NCBI RefSeq assembly: GCF_000425145.1
Contig: NZ_AULF01000010.1
Location: forward strand, 96,183 to 160,182
Reading direction: 5' to 3'
Length of the DNA stretch: 64,000 nucleotides
DNA from: Pedobacter glucosidilyticus DSM 23534
GTDB taxonomy: Bacteria > Bacteroidota > Bacteroidia > Sphingobacteriales > Sphingobacteriaceae
Shown here: positions 46,231 to 54,623 of the stretch, piece after piece
Layout of the letters: the number at the start of each line of letters is the position of its first letter
Numbering within the stretch: the first letter of the stretch is position 1
The notes under the pieces: generated by a model
What the model was told of the DNA's origin: nothing
The model's input: only the letters and a program-made list of their open reading frames with translations
The model's database searches: none
Made by a program: the position numbers and the translations under genes

Positions 46231-48260
46231 TGAATAAGAAAATTTATATCAGCTTATTAGCTGGCTTTTTAGCTTTAAATAGCAGTTACGCACAAACCAA
46301 AGCCATGGTTAATACGGCTGCTAGTCCTTACGCTAAGCTAAAAAGCCTTGATATGGGTGCTGTAAACTGGACAAACGGTTTCTGGGCAGAACGTTTTCAG
46401 GTATGTAAAGAAAGCATGGTGCCGCAATTATGGAAAGTTTATACCAGTGCAGACATCAGCCATGCTTACAGAAATTTTGAAATTGCTGCTGGTTTAGAGA
46501 AAGGAAACCATAAAGGTCCGTCTTTTCATGATGGCGATTTTTATAAAACCTTAGAGGCAGTTGCTAGCTTATATGCTTCTACCAAAGATGAGCAATTAAA
46601 TAAAATGATGGATGAGGCTATTGCTACGATAGCTAAATCTCAAAGAGAAGATGGCTATATCTATACCAAAGCCATGATAGAAGAGCGAAATACAGGTATT
46701 CGAAATCAGTTTCAAGATCGTTTAAGTTTCGAGGCTTATAATATTGGCCATTTAATGACAGCCGCTTGCATCTATTACCGGGCTACTGGAAAGCGTTCTT
46801 TGTTAAATGTGGCAGTAAAGGCCACAGATTATCTGTACAATTTTTATCAAAAAGCATCGCCAACTTTAGCAAGAAACGCTATTTGCCCATCGCATTATAT
46901 GGGTGTGATAGAAATGTATCGTACCCTTGGTGATAAAAGATATTTAGAGCTTGCCAAACATCTGATAGATATTAAAGGAAAGATAGACGATGGTACTGAT
47001 GATAACCAAGATAGAATTCCGTTTAGAGAACAGAAGAAGGTGATGGGCCATGCTGTTAGGGCTAATTATTTATATGCTGGCGTTGCCGATGTTTATGCCG
47101 AAACAGGCGATGCTACCTTAATGAGCCAATTAGATAAGATGTGGCATGATGTAACGCAGCATAAAATGTATATTACCGGAGGTTGCGGTTCTTTATACGA
47201 TGGTGTATCGCCAGACGGAACTTCTTACAACCCTACCGAAGTACAAAAAATACATCAGGCTTATGGCCGAGATTACCAATTGCCCAATTTTACAGCACAT
47301 AATGAAACTTGCGCCAATATTGGTAATGTTTTGTGGAATTACCGTATGTTACAGCTTAGCGGAGAGGCTAAATATGCCGATGTGATAGAACTAGCGCTTT
47401 ATAACAGCGTATTATCAGGCATTAGTTTAGATGGTAAACGTTTTTTATATACCAATCCTTTAAGCTATAGCGATGCTTTGCCTTTTAAACAGCGTTGGTC
47501 TAAAGATAGGGTAGAGTATATTTCATTATCTAATTGTTGTCCGCCTAATACCGTACGTACCCTAGCAGAAGTAAGCAATTACGCCTATAGCGTGTCTGAT
47601 AAAGGTATTTGGATAAATCTGTATGGTGCCAACGAGTTAAAAACTGCTTTAAAAGATGGCTCTTCTTTATTAGTTAGCCAAGAAACAGTTTACCCGTGGA
47701 ATGGCGATATTAAATTAACCGTTAAAGAGAGTAGCAAAAACCCATTCTCTTTCTTTTTAAGAATACCAGGTTGGGCTTCAAAAGCTAGTATTATGGTTAA
47801 TGGTAAAGCACTCGAAACGCCTGCTACACCTGGCACATACGCAGAAATTAATAGAAAATGGAAAAAAGGAGATGTCATCAGCCTAAATATCCCTATGGAA
47901 GCCGAGCTGATAGCAGCCAACCCATTGGTAGAAGAAAATAGAAACCAAATAGCCGTAAAACGTGGCCCGGTGGTGTATTGTGCCGAGTCTGTAGATATGC
48001 CACAAGGTACCAGTGTTTTTTCTTTAACTATACCAGCAAGCGCCCAGTTTAAAGCTGTTCCTTTACAATTTGCAGATAGTAAAATGATGGCTTTAGAAGC
48101 CGATGTAAAAATGGTAAAAGCACAAAACTGGACAAACCAACTCTACCAAAAAATAAACACCCAAACAGAGCAAGTAAAAGTAAAATTGATTCCTTATTAT
48201 GCATGGGGCAATAGAGGTCATGTAGCAGAAATGTCTGTATGGTTACCTTTGAGTAGATAG
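46227..48260 (+). CDS. GH127-family glycosidase (beta-L-arabinofuranosidase or aceric acid hydrolase), secreted
   Basis: 677 residues with a signal peptide (ending SSYAQ). It contains the zinc/cysteine centre of GH127: E360 and C362 (HNETCANIG) and C437/C438 (SNCCPPNT), equivalent to Glu338, Cys340, Cys417 and Cys418 of the characterised HypBA1 enzyme as I recall. One Cys acts as nucleophile. In B. thetaiotaomicron, GH127 members in the RG-II locus include an aceric acid hydrolase (BT1003); others are beta-L-arabinofuranosidases. Either fits RG-II, where beta-L-Araf caps Dha. The ATG overlaps the end of the GH106 gene (ATGATGA). Confidence 0.88.
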   Translation: MMNKKIYISLLAGFLALNSSYAQTKAMVNTAASPYAKLKSLDMGAVNWTNGFWAERFQVCKESMVPQLWKVYTSADISHAYRNFEIAAGLEKGNHKGPSFHDGDFYKTLEAVASLYASTKDEQLNKMMDEAIATIAKSQREDGYIYTKAMIEERNTGIRNQFQDRLSFEAYNIGHLMTAACIYYRATGKRSLLNVAVKATDYLYNFYQKASPTLARNAICPSHYMGVIEMYRTLGDKRYLELAKHLIDIKGKIDDGTDDNQDRIPFREQKKVMGHAVRANYLYAGVADVYAETGDATLMSQLDKMWHDVTQHKMYITGGCGSLYDGVSPDGTSYNPTEVQKIHQAYGRDYQLPNFTAHNETCANIGNVLWNYRMLQLSGEAKYADVIELALYNSVLSGISLDGKRFLYTNPLSYSDALPFKQRWSKDRVEYISLSNCCPPNTVRTLAEVSNYAYSVSDKGIWINLYGANELKTALKDGSSLLVSQETVYPWNGDIKLTVKESSKNPFSFFLRIPGWASKASIMVNGKALETPATPGTYAEINRKWKKGDVISLNIPMEAELIAANPLVEENRNQIAVKRGPVVYCAESVDMPQGTSVFSLTIPASAQFKAVPLQFADSKMMALEADVKMVKAQNWTNQLYQKINTQTEQVKVKLIPYYAWGNRGHVAEMSVWLPLSR

Positions 48261-48339
48261 GTGTTGAATGATTGATTGATTAAATTTTTAATTTTTTCTT
48301 TTTAATTAGAAAAGCAAAGCTTATACTGCTATCACCCGC

Positions 48340-48424
48340 CAGTCCGGTGCTCTGCTTTACTCCTCGTCCATTTTCCGCAAAAGCTCCAAATGTCTTGTGG
48401 GGTATCGCTGCCGCCCCGGTTTAG
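48340..48424 (+). repeat. 85-bp direct repeat, copy 1
   Basis: It begins CAGTCCGGTGCTCTGC and ends CCCCGGTTTAG. Two further copies (49602-49687 and 50959-51044) differ at only a few bases. Spacings are 1262 and 1357 bp. It is GC-richer than the surroundings. Confidence 0.85.
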
Positions 48425-48473
48425 CTGGGGTGGGGTTGGTGCATGTGGGTTGCAATATCTTTCCAAGACATAA

Positions 48474-48518
48474 CTAGGCGATATAAAATTTTACCTTACC
48501 TAAAATTCCGTCGCCTAG
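48474..48518 (+). ncRNA. 45-nt conserved hairpin, copy 1 (possible structured RNA or regulatory stem)
   Basis: CTAGGCGA (48474-48481) pairs with TCGCCTAG (48511-48518), enclosing an inner AATTTTA/TAAAATT stem and a CCTTACC loop. In the second copy the third base pair of the outer stem changes from A-T to G-C on both sides, evidence for selection on pairing. Strand and function are unknown. Confidence 0.45.
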
Positions 48519-48867
48519 ATGGTGTGAAAATGCCGGGTAAGGAATTAGGCAAAGGCTTCTTATTTCCAACTAGGTGTTGCTTTTAATATGTGACTCAAAA
48601 GAGAGATTTTAAAATAGCCATATTTTTATCGATGAATAATTGTAAGAATCCACTACTCAGGTTAGACTGTATTCTTGCGCAATCGGGCATTTATATGGAA
48701 ACCCCATAAAGACTAAATTAAAATTGGAAACTAGCATAAATTTAAAGTACAATCCATTAAAAATTAGTGTTATAACCATAATTTTAGTAACAATATGTAT
48801 GAGAGTTTCGTATGTTGAAATATACGTATGAAAAAACTGAGATTCTCACAACACAACATTTTTACCT

Positions 48868-49434
48868 ATGAAAAAATTTAAAAATGTATTACCTATAATG
48901 TTTTGCTTAAGCGTTTTTATTTACGGTTGCAAAAAGGAAAATAATAACATGCGAGTACTTCCTCCAGTAACCATGGAAGGTAAAAATACGTTTGGGTTTA
49001 TGCTTGACAATACGGTTTGGTTACCAAGCAGAAAACTTATATTATTCCCTAATTCTAGCAGAAAGCTATGCGTCAGCTACCAAAAAGAGAATGGAGAACT
49101 TTCGATAAGAAGTTATAGAGATAATTTAAAAGATAATTTACTTACAGACAACATATATATATATTTAAAAGATATAAAAGAAGAAAAAGTTTATGAATTA
49201 AATTCTTCCAATCTCAGGGAGATTAATCTGTATATAGATATAAATCCTACAAAAGCCTATTCTTTCATACCCTCCTTAAACAAAGGAACGCTACACATTC
49301 ACAAACTGGACACAGTCAACAATATTATATCCGGTGAATTTGAAATAGAGCTCACGAAAACAAATGAAAGTAAAACCATTTTAATAAGTAAAGGGAGGTT
49401 TGATCTCCAAATGGATTATTGTACAAGTAATTAA
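48868..49434 (+). CDS. Small lipoprotein, paralog 1 (DUF6252-like)
   Basis: 188 residues. Lipoprotein signal MKKFKNVLPIMFCLSVFIYG with cysteine residue 21, then KNTFGFMLDNTVWLP. That segment, a start with a compact beta-rich domain, recalls DUF6252-type lipoproteins. Paralog 2 at 50219 shares the first ~50 residues almost exactly, and the last ~45 (HKLDTVNNIISGEFEIEL, GRFDLQMDYCT) closely. The middle (about residues 53-135) has diverged strongly. The function is unknown. It lies within a tandem duplicated unit flanked by the 85-bp repeat. Confidence 0.75.
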   Translation: MKKFKNVLPIMFCLSVFIYGCKKENNNMRVLPPVTMEGKNTFGFMLDNTVWLPSRKLILFPNSSRKLCVSYQKENGELSIRSYRDNLKDNLLTDNIYIYLKDIKEEKVYELNSSNLREINLYIDINPTKAYSFIPSLNKGTLHIHKLDTVNNIISGEFEIELTKTNESKTILISKGRFDLQMDYCTSN

Positions 49435-49465
49435 AATCACCAGTAAATTATTTAACATCTTGCCT

Positions 49466-49687
49466 ATGAGAATCTTTACACCTAAAAACATTTTGCTTAT
49501 TTCTGACAGCTTTTTTAATATCACTGTTACAGCACAAAACCTAAGGATTACCCATTATACCAATAACGGAGCAGAATATACAGATTCCTTATGGTTTACC
49601 ACAGTCCGGTGCTCTGCTTTACTCCTCGTCCATTTTCCGCAAAAGCTCCAAATGTCCTGTGGGGGTATCGCTGCCACCCCGGTTTAG
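49466..49687 (+). pseudogene. Truncated secreted-protein gene fragment reading into the repeat (fragment 1)
   Basis: A 73-codon frame: MRIFTPKNILLISDSF..., ending VTAQNLRITHYTNNGAEYTD, then runs into repeat copy 2 and stops at its TAG. The fragment at 50820 is nearly identical. The first ~45 residues look like a signal peptide plus the start of a secreted protein, and the rest is the repeat read as protein, so I treat it as a broken gene rather than a functional one. The signal segment here is poorer than that of fragment 2. Confidence 0.55.
49602..49687 (+). repeat. 85-bp direct repeat, copy 2
   Basis: Begins inside the fragment-1 reading frame at ACAGTCC. Nearly identical to copies 1 and 3. 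It separates unit 1 (48340-49601) from unit 2 (49602-50958). Confidence 0.85.
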
Positions 49688-50218
49688 ATGGGCTGGGGTT
49701 GGTGCATGTGGCTTGCAATATCTTTTTAAAACATAACTGGGCGATTTAGAATTTTATCTTATCTAAAATTTCATCGCCCAGATGGTTTGAAAATGCCGGG
49801 CAAGGAATTAGGCAAAGGCTTCTTGTTTCCAACTAAGTGTTGCTTTTAACATGTGACCCAAAAGAGAGATTTTAAAATAGCCATATTTTTATCGATGTAT
49901 AAGTGTAAGAATCCACTACTCAGGTTAGACTGCGTTTTTGCGCAATCGGGCATTTATATAGAAACTCCATAACGACTAAATGAAAACTGGAAACTAGCAT
50001 AAATTTAATAGTATTTTAAAAGTTAATTTATAAAAGAGCTCTATTATTGGTTTTTAAAAAGGTTATTATACCTCAATCATACTTAAATTCTACAATGCAA
50101 GTCATTCAAAATTTGTACTTTAACCATAATTTTGTAACGATATGTATCAGAACTTCGTATGTTGAAATATATGTATTGAATAAAAAAGAGATTCTCACAA
50201 CACCAAAACTTTCTATCT
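49688..50218 (+). other. Intergenic region of unit 2, related to 48425-48867
   Basis: No credible gene. It is a diverged duplicate of the region before paralog 1, carrying the hairpin and conserved blocks up to about 50010, then about 90 bp not present in unit 1, then the upstream region of paralog 2. Confidence 0.65.
49737..49781 (+). ncRNA. 45-nt conserved hairpin, copy 2
   Basis: CTGGGCGAT (49737-49745) pairs with ATCGCCCAG (49773-49781). Compared with copy 1, position 3 of the stem is G-C instead of A-T, a paired compensatory change, and the stem gains one more pair. The loop differs by single bases. Confidence 0.45.
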
Positions 50219-50785
50219 ATGAAAAAAAATCGAAATATATTACCCATAATGTTTTGCCTAACCGTTTTTATTTACGGTTGCAAAAAGGAAAATAATAACA
50301 TGGGAGTACTTCCTCCAGTAACCATGGAAGGTAAAAATACGTTTGGGTTTATGCTTGACAATACGGTTTGGTTACCCGGAAAAAAAGGGTATTTCTATCC
50401 ATTCTTTGGCAAACTATTGTGCATAAAATATGACAAAGAAACAGGGGAGTTAAATCTTCAAAGCCGCAGAGACAAATTTGATAATGAAACTGACGTTTCT
50501 TATATATCTATAGACTTGACCAACATAAAAAAGGAGCAACTTTATAACCTCAACTCTTCTAATGTAATTAATATTTCCATGCAAATAGCGGGTAGTACAA
50601 AAGGTTATTACTTTAATTATAATGCAAACAATGGTTTTATTGACATTCACAAACTGGATACTATCAACAACATAATATCCGGGGAATTTGAGATAGAGTT
50701 AATAGAGAGAGAAAGCAGCATAAATAAAAAGAAGATATATGAAGGTAGATTTGATCTTCAAATGGATTACTGCACTAGAAACTAA
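50219..50785 (+). CDS. Small lipoprotein, paralog 2 (DUF6252-like)
   Basis: 188 residues. Signal MKKNRNILPIMFCLTVFIYG with cysteine residue 21, then the same NTFGFMLDNTVWLP start as paralog 1. The N-terminal coding DNA is almost identical to paralog 1 from about codon 20 to 52, then the middle diverges and the C-terminal HKLDTINNIISGEFEIEL segment is again conserved. This mosaic suggests local gene conversion or recombination. Function unknown. Confidence 0.75.
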   Translation: MKKNRNILPIMFCLTVFIYGCKKENNNMGVLPPVTMEGKNTFGFMLDNTVWLPGKKGYFYPFFGKLLCIKYDKETGELNLQSRRDKFDNETDVSYISIDLTNIKKEQLYNLNSSNVINISMQIAGSTKGYYFNYNANNGFIDIHKLDTINNIISGEFEIELIERESSINKKKIYEGRFDLQMDYCTRN

Positions 50786-50819
50786 ATTATTACCTTTTTT
50801 TAAAATATCTTTTTTGCCT

Positions 50820-51044
50820 ATGAAAATTTTTACATTTAAAAACATTTGCTTGTTCCTTACAGCGTCTATCTTTAGTATCACTGCTACAGCACAAAACCTA
50901 AGGATTACCCATTATACCAATAACGGAGCAGAATATACAGATTCTTTATGGTTTACCACAGTCCGGTGCTCTGCTTTACTCCTCGTCCATTTTCCGCAAA
51001 AGCTCCAAATATCCTGTGGGGGTATCGCTGCCACCCCGGTTTAG
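50820..51044 (+). pseudogene. Truncated secreted-protein gene fragment reading into the repeat (fragment 2)
   Basis: 74 codons: MKIFTFKNICLFLTASIFSI (good signal peptide ending TATAQ), then NLRITHYTNNGAEYTD, then repeat copy 3 read as protein and a stop at its TAG. Like fragment 1, it appears to be the 5' end of a secreted-protein gene cut off by the repeat. Confidence 0.55.
50959..51044 (+). repeat. 85-bp direct repeat, copy 3
   Basis: Closes unit 2 of the tandem array. After it comes 140 bp of unrelated AT-rich sequence before the ABC transporter gene. Confidence 0.85.
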
Positions 51045-51184
51045 GTGTAACAACACACAACAGCATCATATCTAATGTTTACGTTTCTGAACTCTTTCTA
51101 AAAAATTATTTATGTTTACAATAGCGCAAATTTTAGCTGTAACAAAAGTTTATAAAATTTGTCTTATACAAAACAAAAAATCAC

Positions 51185-51898
51185 ATGCAGCCATTAATAA
51201 CCATTACGGATATAGGTAGAAAATATGTTATTGGTTCAGAAACCATACACGCTATAAAATCCGTAACACTTACTATAAACAAAGGGGAGTTCGTGGCTTT
51301 AATGGGCCCTTCGGGCTCTGGAAAGTCTACTTTGATGAATATTTTGGGTTGCTTAGATACCCCCACTAAAGGAGAATATATTTTAAATGGTATTCAAGTA
51401 AGTCAAATGACAGATAGCGAGCTTGCAGAGGTTAGAAATAAGGAAATTGGCTTCGTTTTCCAAACTTTTAATCTTTTACCGCGTTCATCGGCACAAGATA
51501 ATGTAGCCTTGCCTTTGGTTTATGCTGGGGTAGCTAAGAAGGAACGTGATGAAAGAGCGGCTACAGCTTTAACAAATGTAGGCTTGGCTAACAGATTACA
51601 TCATAAACCAAACGAGCTTTCTGGAGGACAAAGACAGCGGGTAGCAGTTGCCCGAGCTTTAATTAATAATCCTTCTATCATTTTAGCTGATGAACCAACA
51701 GGGAATTTAGATACCAAAACATCAATAGAAATTATGGGCTTGATAGAGGAGATACATGCAAAAGGTAATACCATTATTTTGGTTACCCATGAAGAAGATA
51801 TTGCGCAACATGCACACCGTATTGTGCGGATGAGAGATGGTTTGGTGGAAGATGATTATCAAAACCAGGATATTAAGACTGTAGCAGAAAAAGTTTAA
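51185..51898 (+). CDS. ABC transporter ATP-binding protein (MacB/LolD type)
   Basis: 237 residues with the ATPase motifs in order: Walker [11 protein letters not shown]-loop [10 protein letters not shown], signature [15 protein letters not shown] and Walker [12 protein letters not shown], then the switch histidine in [11 protein letters not shown]. The FNLLP and [16 protein letters not shown] segments place it in the MacB/LolD family that energises lipoprotein or antibiotic export. No permease gene is adjacent, so its partner is encoded elsewhere. Confidence 0.92.
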   Translation: MQPLITITDIGRKYVIGSETIHAIKSVTLTINKGEFVALMGPSGSGKSTLMNILGCLDTPTKGEYILNGIQVSQMTDSELAEVRNKEIGFVFQTFNLLPRSSAQDNVALPLVYAGVAKKERDERAATALTNVGLANRLHHKPNELSGGQRQRVAVARALINNPSIILADEPTGNLDTKTSIEIMGLIEEIHAKGNTIILVTHEEDIAQHAHRIVRMRDGLVEDDYQNQDIKTVAEKV

Positions 51899-51959
51899 AC
51901 TAATTTTATAATACGCTCATTTTTCTAAACAAAAAAAGCTTTATTTAGTTAACTCAACA

Positions 51960-52514
51960 ATGAGCATGAAAATATATACCAAAACTGGAGATACAGGTTA
52001 TACTTCTTTAATTGGTGGAACCAGGGTTCCAAAGCACCACATTAGAATAGAATCTTACGGAACTGTTGATGAGTTAAATTCTTATATAGGTTTAATTAGT
52101 GACCAAAACATAGCCCATGAAGATAAAGCTATACTAAAAGAAATTCAGGATAGGTTGTTTACCATTGGTTCCTCACTGGCATCAGATCCAGAAAAATCTA
52201 AAAAGAAAATCCCTGATTTACACGAAGAAGATATCTTATTGTTAGAAAACGAAATAGATAAAATGAACGAAAGTTTACAACCTCTAAAGCATTTTATTTT
52301 ACCAGGCGGTATAACGGCTTCTTCTTATTGTCATTTAGCAAGATGTGTTTGTAGAAGAGCCGAGCGTAATGTGGTACACCTAGCAGAAGAGAGCTTTGTT
52401 GACGATAAAATAACCATATACCTAAACCGTTTGTCTGATTACTTGTTTACTTTAGCAAGAAAAGTAAATGCAGATCATCAAATTTTAGAAAACAAGTGGA
52501 TTCCTAGAGTTTAA
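51960..52514 (+). CDS. Cob(I)alamin adenosyltransferase, PduO type
   Basis: 184 residues. Start is at 51960 or 51966 (MSMKIYTKTGD). It has the ATP-binding start TKTGDTGYTSLIGGTRVPK, GTVDELNSYIG and the C-terminal helix RCVCRRAERNVVHL, as in PduO/ATR adenosyltransferases. It makes adenosylcobalamin from cob(I)alamin and ATP. It follows the ABC gene by about 60 bp and may be its own unit. Confidence 0.92.
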   Translation: MSMKIYTKTGDTGYTSLIGGTRVPKHHIRIESYGTVDELNSYIGLISDQNIAHEDKAILKEIQDRLFTIGSSLASDPEKSKKKIPDLHEEDILLLENEIDKMNESLQPLKHFILPGGITASSYCHLARCVCRRAERNVVHLAEESFVDDKITIYLNRLSDYLFTLARKVNADHQILENKWIPRV

Positions 52515-52532
52515 AATAATGTTGAAAACTTT

Positions 52533-52564
52533 TTTAGGAACTATGAATTATTCATATACTTTTG
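52533..52564 (+). promoter_or_regulatory. Candidate promoter for the DUF2795 gene
   Basis: TACTTTTG (52557-52564) matches TAnnTTTG exactly, with TTTAG (52533-52537) 19 bp upstream as a near-match to the -33 TTTG. The ATG is 26 bp after the -7 element. Confidence 0.45.
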
Positions 52565-52589
52565 CGATTAAATTAAAATTCTAAGAAAT

Positions 52590-52811
52590 ATGTATTGGAC
52601 ATTAGAATTAGCTTCTCATTTAGAAGATGCTCCGTGGCCAGCCACTAAAGACGAATTAATAGATTATGCTATCCGCTCAGGTGCTCCTGTAGAAGTTATA
52701 GAAAATCTTCAAGCCTTGGAAGATGATGGCGAGCCTTATGAAAACATTGAAGAAATTTGGCCGGATTATCCAACAAAAGATGATTTCTTCTTTAATGAAG
52801 ATGAATACTAA
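52590..52811 (+). CDS. DUF2795 small acidic protein
   Basis: 73 residues, MYWTLELASHLEDAPWPATK. The LEDAPWPATKDELIDYAIRSGAPVEVIENL part is the DUF2795 domain, a small cytosolic protein common in Bacteroidota. Strongly acidic C-terminus. Function unknown. Followed directly by a rho-independent terminator. Confidence 0.8.
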   Translation: MYWTLELASHLEDAPWPATKDELIDYAIRSGAPVEVIENLQALEDDGEPYENIEEIWPDYPTKDDFFFNEDEY

Positions 52812-52814
52812 ATT

Positions 52815-52844
52815 AAAGCCCGAATGTTATGATCGGGCTTTTTT
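52815..52844 (+). terminator. Rho-independent terminator
   Basis: AAAGCCCGA (52815-52823) pairs with TCGGGCTTT (52833-52841), 9 bp with a 9-nt loop, followed by a T run. It ends the DUF2795 gene. Confidence 0.88.
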
Positions 52845-52980
52845 GTATACAAAAATATACGTTTAACAATAAGCTTGCATGTCCTTTTTAACTTCTAAGT
52901 AACAAAACTGTTTTTGGTCTGGTTTTGGTTTAGGTAATTTTATAATTATCAAAACATTAAAAACTATAAAAAACAAGGAC

Positions 52981-53130
52981 ATGGGAAATTTACTTTATTT
53001 AATCGCAGTTATATTAGTTATTATCTGGGTTTTCGGAGCTTTTGTATCTCCATTTGGAGGAGGATTAATTCACATCTTATTAGTTATAGCAATTATTGCA
53101 GTACTGTTAAGAATTATTAGAGGGGCTTAA
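52981..53130 (+). CDS. Lmo0937-family small membrane protein
   Basis: A 49-codon gene: MGNLLYLIAVILVIIWVFGA, then FVSPFGGG, IHILLVIAIIAVLLRIIRG. Two hydrophobic helices joined by a glycine-rich turn are the pattern of the Lmo0937 family. Function unknown, often stress-linked. Followed by a terminator. Confidence 0.78.
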   Translation: MGNLLYLIAVILVIIWVFGAFVSPFGGGLIHILLVIAIIAVLLRIIRGA

Positions 53131-53152
53131 TATACATGGCTATATTAAAAAG

Positions 53153-53183
53153 AAGCGAGGCTCATTTCGGCCTCGCTTTTTTT
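53153..53183 (+). terminator. Rho-independent terminator
   Basis: AAGCGAGGC (53153-53161) pairs with GCCTCGCTT (53170-53178), with an 8-nt loop and a T run. Being palindromic with A-runs before and T-runs after, it may also serve the convergent uxuA transcript. Confidence 0.88.
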
Positions 53184-53275
53184 GTGCCTTTTTTATTTTA
53201 TCAATTCTATTTTTGCTAAACGCATTTACAATATCGGATGAAGATAGGATATTTAGCATTTAATAATTGCCAGAT

Positions 53276-54481
53276 TTACGCTTTCCAAGCACTTTCTATA
53301 CCTAAAGTTAAGCCTGAAATTTCGCATAGGCCTTTCATACGTCCAATCAAAGGGTAGCCAGGATTACTGTCTTTATGAAAATCATCTAAAATCTTTAAAC
53401 CGTGGTCTGGTCTAAAAGGCATACGCGTATCTTTTCTACCTTCGGTAATTCTCCTTTTTTGTTCTTCCAGTAAAATTTTTAAAACGCCGTACATGTCTAC
53501 TACACCATCTAAATGTGCCGATTCGTAAAAACTTTTTTCACCCAATTTTTTAATATTTCTAAGGTGTACAAAATGTATACGCTCTGCAAAACGTTTGGCA
53601 ATAGCCATCAGATGGTTATCAGTTCTTACTGATAAAGAGCCACTACAATAAGTTAAACCATTGTTTAAAGATGGATATTGGTTAAATAACCATTCAAAAT
53701 CTTCTTCGGTACTGGCAATTCTAGGTAAGCCCAATAAAGGAAAAGGAGAATCGTCTGGATGGATACATAAATTGATACCACATTCCTCGGCAATTGGTAA
53801 AACATCTTCTAAAAATTTGGCTAAATGATGTCTTAGCTTAGGTTTATCAATATCTGCATACCTGCTAAGGTAGTATAAGAAATCTTCTTTAAAAGTTGCG
53901 GCATTATCTACAGTACCATTAATAAAACCTTGAGTTACCACAATAATGTTAAAGGCTAAGGTGTTTCGCTCTTCCTCGCTCATCCCATCAAAAATGATTT
54001 TTGCCTTGTCCACAACCTCTTTAGGGTAATCTTGTGCGGCTTTGGGTCTGCCGAGAATAAAAATATCAAAAGCAGCAAAAGTATTATGGTCATATAACAT
54101 AGATTCAGCTCCGTTATCATGCTTATAATGCAAATTGGTACGGGCCCAATCTAATACAGGCATAAAATTATAACAAACCGTATCTATACCACATAAAGCC
54201 AAGTTTTTAAGAGAAGTCTTATAATTTTCTATAGCTACGGCTCTTTTCTGACTGTAAATTTTAATTTCTTCAGCAACAGGAAGGCTTTCTACCACGCTCC
54301 AGCGCATACCATAACGTTCAATTTCTTGTTTAACTTTTAAAATTTCTTCTACAGGCCAAACGTCACCAGCTTTAATATGGTGTAGAGCGGTAACAATTCC
54401 TTCAACACCAAATTGTTTTAAATCTGATAACTTTATAGAATCTTTAACGCCAAACCATCGCCAGGTTTTTTCTAATGCCAT
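53276..54481 (-). CDS. uxuA: Mannonate dehydratase
   Basis: About 401 residues, beginning MALEKTWRWFGVKDSIKL. UxuA features are the start TWRWFG, ALHHI, the metal-site segments CIHPDDSPFPLLG, YCSGSLSVR and RIHFVHLRN, and MPFRPDHG near the C-terminus. It dehydrates D-mannonate to 2-keto-3-deoxygluconate in the glucuronate pathway. I chose the ATG at 54481 because the 22 extra residues of a longer frame do not fit the family. It diverges from a GH2 gene. Confidence 0.93.
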   Translation of the reverse strand: MALEKTWRWFGVKDSIKLSDLKQFGVEGIVTALHHIKAGDVWPVEEILKVKQEIERYGMRWSVVESLPVAEEIKIYSQKRAVAIENYKTSLKNLALCGIDTVCYNFMPVLDWARTNLHYKHDNGAESMLYDHNTFAAFDIFILGRPKAAQDYPKEVVDKAKIIFDGMSEEERNTLAFNIIVVTQGFINGTVDNAATFKEDFLYYLSRYADIDKPKLRHHLAKFLEDVLPIAEECGINLCIHPDDSPFPLLGLPRIASTEEDFEWLFNQYPSLNNGLTYCSGSLSVRTDNHLMAIAKRFAERIHFVHLRNIKKLGEKSFYESAHLDGVVDMYGVLKILLEEQKRRITEGRKDTRMPFRPDHGLKILDDFHKDSNPGYPLIGRMKGLCEISGLTLGIESAWKA

Positions 54482-54524
54482 AACTAATTTTTTAAAAGCC
54501 CAAAAATAGGAAATGTAAGACAAT

Positions 54525-54544
54525 TTATGCAATCGGTAGCATAA
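54525..54544. promoter_or_regulatory. Candidate LacI-type operator between uxuA and the GH2 gene
   Basis: TTATGCAATCGGTAGCATAA is a 20-bp near-palindrome (8 of 10 pairs match, TTATGC/GCATAA perfect) with a central CG, the pattern of LacI-family operators. It sits in the 142-bp divergent region, 44 bp before uxuA and 80 bp before the GH2 ATG. No regulator gene is adjacent. Confidence 0.45.
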
Positions 54545-54623
54545 CACTTTTACAGCTATTTCAAGCTATGGCATACGTATTGAGTGTTTAGGTCATCATC
54601 TTCATTTTAAAAACATAAACATC

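Larger units (their letters stand above)
48261..48867 (+). other. Intergenic region with the first copy of an 85-bp repeat and a hairpin
   Basis: No gene is seen. It contains repeat copy 1 (48340-48424), the hairpin at 48474-48518 and a conserved stretch (about 48425-48720) that recurs at 49688-50010 before the second lipoprotein gene. The stretch 48780-48867 resembles the region before the second lipoprotein gene too. Confidence 0.7.
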
